Below, piece by piece: positions 59,902 through 64,000 of a stretch of DNA of 64,000 nucleotides (positions within the stretch are counted from its first letter, which is position 1; the number at the start of each line of letters is the position of its first letter). The DNA comes from JAGPCK01 sp964535575 (GTDB lineage: Bacteria; Bacteroidota; Bacteroidia; UKL13-3): positions 62,001 to 126,000 of the forward strand of contig CAZHTC010000007.1 of NCBI GenBank assembly GCA_964535575.1. The letters run 5' to 3'. The translations under genes and the position numbers were made by a program. The notes under the pieces were generated by a model that saw only the letters and a program-made list of their open reading frames with translations, had not been told where the DNA came from and did not search any database.

Positions 59902-60693
59902 ATGTTAATCATTGCAAAGAACATCAGGTTTTTGCGCAACAAGCGAAAACTCTCGCAGGAACAGCTGGCCGATGAACTGGGGATTACCCGCTCGCGCATT
60001 GGCTCGTATGAAGAAGGCCGGTCGGAACCCAATATTCAACTACTTATTGCCCTTTCCGATTTTTTTAAACTGCCTGCCGATGCATTAATCCGAAACGATT
60101 TATCAAAATCGGGCGAGCAATCGTTTATTGAACTGGGCAAACACCGGGTATTGTTTCCGGTAATGATTGATGAAAATAACAACGACACCATTGAAGTAGT
60201 GCCTGCCAAAGCTTCGGCCGGTTATTTAAACGGATATGCCGACCCTGAGTATGTAGAAGGATTGCAGCGCATGAACCTGCCTTTTATTCCTTCGGGTAAA
60301 CACCGCGCTTTTCCCATCAATGGCGACTCCATGCCTCCGCTGGGCAAAGGCAGCTATGTAGTGGGAAAATTTGTAGAGGATATAAAAAACCTGCGCAGCG
60401 GACAAACCTATGTGCTGCTTACCCGCAACGATGGCCTTGTTTATAAACGCGTGTACAACGAACTGAAAAAAGATAAAACGCTGCTGCTCGTATCCGACAA
60501 CAAAGCCTACGAGCCCTATAAAGTGCCTGTGGCCGATGTGCTGGAAATATGGGAATATGTGTGCAGTATCAACACGGGTACCTATACCCAAAACGATTTA
60601 AATCTGGAAAGCATTATGCACATGCTGCGGCAACTGCAGGTGGAATTGCAGGATATACGCGGAGGAAAAGTTATTCAGAAACGATCGGGATAA
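59902..60693 (+). CDS. XRE-type regulator with S24 (LexA-like) domain
   Basis: A 263-residue repressor. The HTH_3 domain (about 9-55) reads LRNKRKLSQEQLADELGITR and SRIGSYEEGRSEPNIQLLIA. The S24 self-cleaving domain follows: candidate cleavage site A106-G107 in KASAGYLNGY, nucleophile S143 in INGDSMPPLGKG and K182 in LVYKRVYNE. The spacings 37 and 39 are close to LexA (35 and 37). It is divergent from dinB over a shared palindrome, which suggests damage-induced cleavage releases dinB and the regulator's own gene. No canonical LexA is in this window. The C-terminal tail (LESIMHMLRQLQVELQDI) looks like a coiled coil. Confidence 0.9.
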   Translation: MLIIAKNIRFLRNKRKLSQEQLADELGITRSRIGSYEEGRSEPNIQLLIALSDFFKLPADALIRNDLSKSGEQSFIELGKHRVLFPVMIDENNNDTIEVVPAKASAGYLNGYADPEYVEGLQRMNLPFIPSGKHRAFPINGDSMPPLGKGSYVVGKFVEDIKNLRSGQTYVLLTRNDGLVYKRVYNELKKDKTLLLVSDNKAYEPYKVPVADVLEIWEYVCSINTGTYTQNDLNLESIMHMLRQLQVELQDIRGGKVIQKRSG

Positions 60694-60733
60694 AAAAACT
60701 TTTCAGGCCTGTAAACACCGGGTACAATCTTCT

Positions 60734-60741
60734 TATCTTCG
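60734..60741 (+). promoter_or_regulatory. Candidate -7 box variant (TATCTTCG) of the MFS gene
   Basis: One mismatch to TAnnTTTG (C for the second T of TTTG), followed by C and ending 6 nt before the ATG at 60748. Confidence 0.4.
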
Positions 60742-60747
60742 CTGCGC

Positions 60748-61971
60748 ATGACTGTTCAACGCAAAAACGCCCTCATCTTTGTTTTTATCACGCTGCTCAT
60801 TGATGTTATCGGGTTGGGAATTATTATTCCGGTAGTACCCAAACTCATCAGCGAACTTACCGGCAAAGGATTAAACGAAGCCTCGCGCTACGGTGGGTGG
60901 CTTATGTTTTGTTATGCGGGCATGCAGTTTATTTTTTCTCCGGTACTCGGAGGGTTGAGCGACCGCTACGGACGCAGACCAGTTTTGTTGTTTTCACTGC
61001 TGGGGCTGGGAGTTAATTTTATTTTTCATGCCCTGGCTCCCACCATTGCGTGGCTGTTTATAGGGCGCATTTTAGCAGGCATTATGGGGGCCAGTTTCTC
61101 AACGGCCACTGCATATATTGCCGATATTAGTACTCCTGAAAAACGTGCCCAGAATTTCGGACTCATCGGGGTGGCGTTTGGTTTGGGTTTTATGCTGGGG
61201 CCTGTAATAGGGGCGCAGTTTGCTCAGATAAGTTTACGGGCTCCGTTTTATGCTGCCTCGGTTTTCTCCCTGCTCAACGTGGTCTACGGATATTTTGTGT
61301 TGCCCGAGTCGCTGCCAAAAGAAAACCGCAGGGCTTTTGACTGGAAACGCGCCAACCCGGCAGGGTCATTAAAGCACCTCACCAAATATCCTGTTGTATC
61401 GGGGCTGGTGGCTTCGCTGGTATTTGTTTACCTGGCCTCGCATGCCGTGCAAAGCAACTGGAGTTTTTTCACCATGTTCCGGTTTAAATGGACCAGTGCC
61501 GAGGTGGGGTATTCGCTGGGATTTGTCGGACTTTTAGTGATGCTGGTGCAAGGCGGTTTAATACGCGTGGTGATTCCTAAATTAGGTCAGAAACGTTCCG
61601 TATTTCTTGGAATGATATTGTATGCGGTTGGATTATTTCTGCTGGCTTTTGCCACACAAAGCTGGATGATGTATGCCTTTCTTGTTCCGTATTGCCTGGG
61701 CGGTATTGCCGGACCCGCTTTGCAGGGTATTATTTCAAGTCAGGTACCGCCTAACGAACAAGGGGAGTTGCAGGGAGCATTAACCAGTCTGGTAAGTGTT
61801 ACGTCTATCATCGGACCGCTGCTCATGAATCAGCTGTTTGCTGCGTTCACCTCTTCGCGGGCCCCGTTTTATTTTCCGGGAGTATCTTTTTTTACCGGAG
61901 CTGTTTTTACCATCATCAGTACGCTGCTGGCCATGCGTTCGCTCAAACATTTTCACAACCGTCCGCATTAA
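60748..61971 (+). CDS. MFS transporter, TetA/TCR-like
   Basis: A 407-residue 12-helix drug:H+ antiporter-type protein. The conserved loop motif is GGLSDRYGRRPVLLFSLLGL (motif A), then GRILAGIMGASFSTATAYIA and ADISTPEKRAQNFGLIGVAF (motif C region), and in the second half the counterpart LGGIAGPALQGIISSQVPPN. The family includes tetracycline and multidrug exporters, so the substrate is unknown and resistance should not be assumed. It starts 54 nt after the S24 regulator gene and could be partly in that operon. Confidence 0.9.
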   Translation: MTVQRKNALIFVFITLLIDVIGLGIIIPVVPKLISELTGKGLNEASRYGGWLMFCYAGMQFIFSPVLGGLSDRYGRRPVLLFSLLGLGVNFIFHALAPTIAWLFIGRILAGIMGASFSTATAYIADISTPEKRAQNFGLIGVAFGLGFMLGPVIGAQFAQISLRAPFYAASVFSLLNVVYGYFVLPESLPKENRRAFDWKRANPAGSLKHLTKYPVVSGLVASLVFVYLASHAVQSNWSFFTMFRFKWTSAEVGYSLGFVGLLVMLVQGGLIRVVIPKLGQKRSVFLGMILYAVGLFLLAFATQSWMMYAFLVPYCLGGIAGPALQGIISSQVPPNEQGELQGALTSLVSVTSIIGPLLMNQLFAAFTSSRAPFYFPGVSFFTGAVFTIISTLLAMRSLKHFHNRPH

Positions 61972-62087
61972 ACCGTTACTGCGAAAAGATAATAATCAAC
62001 GCAGTCAGCCACTTAACATCGTGTGCGAAATTATCCTGTAACATTGCCTAAAAACACAGATTTTTGCAGCCTCAAAAGTTTTTTGCT

Positions 62088-63020
62088 ATGAGTCAGATTG
62101 AACACATCGAATGCCTGATCATCGGATCGGGTCCTGCCGGATATACCGCAGCCATTTATGCCGCACGTGCCGATATGAAACCTGTAATGTACGAGGGCAT
62201 GCAGCCGGGCGGACAACTTACCATTACCACAGAGGTTGAAAATTATCCGGGTTTTCCGCATGGAGTGCAGGGCCCCGAAATGATGAATATGTTTAAAGAG
62301 CAGGCCACCCGCCTGGGAGCCGATGTGCGTTATGGTATGGCCACTGCTGTTGATTTCTCAAAACGTCCGTTTAAAGTAACCATTGACGAATCAAAAGTAG
62401 TGGAAGCCGAAACGGTGATTATAGCCACCGGGGCATCGGCCAAATGGCTGGGTATTCCCAGTGAAACCCGTTTAAATACCCGTGGCGTATCGGCCTGTGC
62501 CGTGTGCGATGGATTTTTCTTCAGAGGTAAGGATGTGGCCATTGTGGGCGGAGGAGATACGGCCTGCGAAGAAGCATCATACCTGGCTAAATTATGTAAC
62601 AAGGTGTACATGATTGTGCGCAAAGAATCGTTCCGTGCATCCAAAGCCATGCAGCAACGTGTGTCCACCACTCCCAATATTGAAATTTTGTACAACTGCG
62701 AAACCGATGAAATTCTGGGAGAGGACAAAGTGAGCGGAGCCCGCCTGCGCAACAATAAAACCAACGAGCTGCGCGAGATTGCCATCAGCGGATTTTTTGT
62801 GGCCATCGGGCATCATCCCAATACCGATATTTTTAAAGGATGGATTGACCTGGATGAACAGGGTTATATCAAAACTGTTCCGGGTTCATCGCGTACCAAT
62901 GTAGCGGGCGTATTTGCCTGTGGCGATGCACAGGATAAAATATACCGTCAGGCGATAACGGCTGCCGGAAGCGGGTGTATGGCCGCACTGGATGCCGAGC
63001 GTTACTTAGCTGCGCAGTGA
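62088..63020 (+). CDS. trxB: Thioredoxin-disulfide reductase
   Basis: A 310-residue flavoenzyme that reduces thioredoxin with NADPH. From ATG 62088 (MSQIEHIECLIIGSGPAGYT) the FAD motif is IIGSGPAGYTAAIYAARADM, the redox pair is C137/C140 in SACAVCDGFFF, the NADP motif is VAIVGGGDTACEEASYLAKL, and the C-terminal FAD motif is GVFACGDAQD. A TTG start at 62064 lies inside a -7-like box (GATTTTTG, 62059-62066) and is unlikely. It maintains the cytoplasmic thiol pool. It is unlinked to the DsbA/FrnE gene but works in the same chemistry. Confidence 0.97.
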   Translation: MSQIEHIECLIIGSGPAGYTAAIYAARADMKPVMYEGMQPGGQLTITTEVENYPGFPHGVQGPEMMNMFKEQATRLGADVRYGMATAVDFSKRPFKVTIDESKVVEAETVIIATGASAKWLGIPSETRLNTRGVSACAVCDGFFFRGKDVAIVGGGDTACEEASYLAKLCNKVYMIVRKESFRASKAMQQRVSTTPNIEILYNCETDEILGEDKVSGARLRNNKTNELREIAISGFFVAIGHHPNTDIFKGWIDLDEQGYIKTVPGSSRTNVAGVFACGDAQDKIYRQAITAAGSGCMAALDAERYLAAQ

Positions 63021-63039
63021 GCTACTTCGTTTTTCTCCG

Positions 63040-63693
63040 TTAGGAGGCTTTCCTGTACTTTTTGGGGATAAGGTAAACTCCTAAACTAACCCCGCCCCAA
63101 AGTGCAGCAGGATTTGGGAAAAACGCGGCTCGCTTAAGCCACGAATGCGTAGTTTGTTTAAAGTAGGAGTTTCTTAGCGGATAGTCGGTACTGCCCAAGC
63201 CAAGTACAGGCATAACATAAATCCGAAATACAAACGAGCTGTTTTTTGAGTAATACCTGTATCCTGTTTTCATAAAAGAATACGAAAATGATTTTCTTTC
63301 CCTTGAGGTAAAATAATGTTCAACAAACGTATCGTTGCCATTGATGGTGGTATAGCCTGATTCAAAAAAATGAAGCTTTTTCCCTTCGTAATAACCCAAT
63401 CCGTAACCAACCCCGAACTCTAGGTAGTGGTTTTTTTTGCCGGCTATCACAAAAACAGAAGCATTGCCACCAACGATAAAGTGTATTCCGGCCCAGGGAA
63501 GGGATGTGCCGATATTATATCCGAAACCGCTTCCCTTAGGATTTTTTAACTTTTTATCATAATTAAAAGACGGTACAATACTTTGGCCTCCTAAATCGAT
63601 ATAGAATGAATGCCGGATCAGACTATCGGGGCATCCGGTTGAGAAAGCGCATGGCCCGATTGAAAGAAGAATTCCGAGTAACAGGACGCGCAT
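63040..63693 (-). CDS. Secreted or outer-membrane protein of unknown function
   Basis: A 217-residue protein. The N-terminus MRVLLLGILLSIGPCAFSTG is a signal peptide. The mature part shows beta-strand alternation (GIHFIVGGNASVFVIAGKKN, LEFGVGYGLGYYEGKKLHFF, FVFRIYVMPVLGLGSTDYPL) and a strand-rich C-terminus, which suggests a small outer-membrane barrel. The family is unknown. It is convergent with trxB (19 nt between stops) and divergent from the lipoprotein at 63741. Confidence 0.7.
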   Translation of the reverse strand: MRVLLLGILLSIGPCAFSTGCPDSLIRHSFYIDLGGQSIVPSFNYDKKLKNPKGSGFGYNIGTSLPWAGIHFIVGGNASVFVIAGKKNHYLEFGVGYGLGYYEGKKLHFFESGYTTINGNDTFVEHYFTSRERKSFSYSFMKTGYRYYSKNSSFVFRIYVMPVLGLGSTDYPLRNSYFKQTTHSWLKRAAFFPNPAALWGGVSLGVYLIPKKYRKAS

Positions 63694-63708
63694 TTGTTTA
63701 ATATTTGT

Positions 63709-63716
63709 TAACTTTG
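63709..63716 (+). promoter_or_regulatory. Candidate -7 box of the last lipoprotein gene (TAACTTTG)
   Basis: Exact TAnnTTTG match, 24 nt before the ATG at 63741; an AAAGG stretch just before the ATG may be a weak ribosome-binding site. Confidence 0.45.
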
Positions 63717-63740
63717 GTTTCAGAATGGCAAAATAAAGGT

Positions 63741-64000
63741 ATGATTTTTTTTATTCAAGCGTCCATAAAAATTAAAAACAATGTAAAGCGTTTTTCTTTG
63801 GTAGGATTGCTTCTTTTTATTTGTTCATTTTTTCAATCGTGTATTGATTCCGGTGAAACTTCGGGTACAATGTATTACGTTCTTACCGGAACCGTAACGG
63901 ATATTTCTAACGGGAAACCGGTGGAGGAAGCCTATATTACAGTGTATGCGGAAAGCGCAAATATGGAAACAGAAGAACGTACCGAAGAGGTGGCCTGTTA
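63741..64000 (+). CDS. Lipoprotein with carboxypeptidase-like N-terminus (cut by right edge)
   Basis: The frame is open to the end of the window (86 codons). It begins MIFFIQASIKIKNNVKRFSL, with the hydrophobic core LVGLLLFICSFF and a lipobox FQSC (Cys34). After the lipid anchor the segment YYVLTGTVTDISNGKPVEEA and YITVYAES looks like the start of a carboxypeptidase regulatory-like domain. Nothing more can be told without the rest of the gene. Confidence 0.65.
   Translation, partial: MIFFIQASIKIKNNVKRFSLVGLLLFICSFFQSCIDSGETSGTMYYVLTGTVTDISNGKPVEEAYITVYAESANMETEERTEEVAC

Overview
The window is an ordinary chromosomal stretch of a Bacteroidota bacterium. The signs are: promoter -7 boxes of the type TAnnTTTG ahead of many genes, type IX secretion (T9SS) C-terminal sorting domains, a TonB-dependent receptor with an N-terminal carboxypeptidase-like domain, a Rho factor with a long Asn/Gln-rich insertion, DUF4920, DUF4476 and YceI proteins, and weak or absent Shine-Dalgarno sequences. 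The lineage cannot be resolved further by reading alone. No rRNA, tRNA, CRISPR array, prophage or intact insertion sequence was seen.

Layout. 1-4 kb: a polysaccharide deacetylase-like gene cut by the left edge, divergent from gmd-fcl (GDP-L-fucose synthesis) and an acetyltransferase. 4-10.5 kb: a repeat-bearing gap, a small lipoprotein, rho, a secreted protein, an ABC-F ATPase and a universal stress protein. 10.6-17 kb: a T9SS-secreted BNR-type protein, a UbiA-like membrane protein, a prolyl oligopeptidase and a triple-DUF4476 protein. 17.0-17.6 kb: an array of four dispersed-repeat units. 18-21 kb: lpdA and a glutamate-type dehydrogenase. 21.0-21.8 kb: a gene graveyard, where a REP-associated transposase (RAYT) with an in-frame stop is joined to a T9SS tail remnant beside a cluster of four hairpins. 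21.8-25 kb: an M16 protease, a nitronate monooxygenase-like enzyme and a sugar nucleotidyltransferase. 25-32.6 kb: two small operons, with dnaN and an MltD-like lytic transglycosylase between them. 32.7-39.3 kb: a TonB-dependent receptor followed by a 1161-residue surface protein built from two nearly identical 524-residue units. 39.3-44.4 kb: thiamine pyrophosphokinase, an MsbA-like exporter and glyS.

44.5-50.4 kb is a coherent accessory block: a MarR regulator behind a palindrome, then YceI, pirin, YceI, pirin, a DsbA/FrnE thiol oxidoreductase, an NAD(P)-binding protein and a DODA-type dioxygenase. This looks like a redox or quinone stress regulon. 50.4-58.4 kb follows with a small membrane protein, dabA, dabB, a SulP anion transporter and an outer-membrane porin-like protein. 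Together these could form an envelope-spanning inorganic-carbon uptake system. 58.4-64 kb: a repeat mosaic, dinB divergent from a LexA-like S24 regulator over a symmetrical promoter region, an MFS efflux pump, trxB, a small secreted protein and a lipoprotein cut by the right edge.

A recurring theme is start sites only 4-11 nt downstream of a -7 box (glyS, the MsbA-like exporter, the S24 regulator, the MFS pump, two membrane or lipoprotein genes). These mRNAs would be leaderless or nearly so. No wholly new system can be claimed. The strongest candidates for follow-up are the Dab-SulP-porin cluster, the MarR/YceI/pirin block, the RAYT remnant with its hairpins, and the duplicated T9SS protein.
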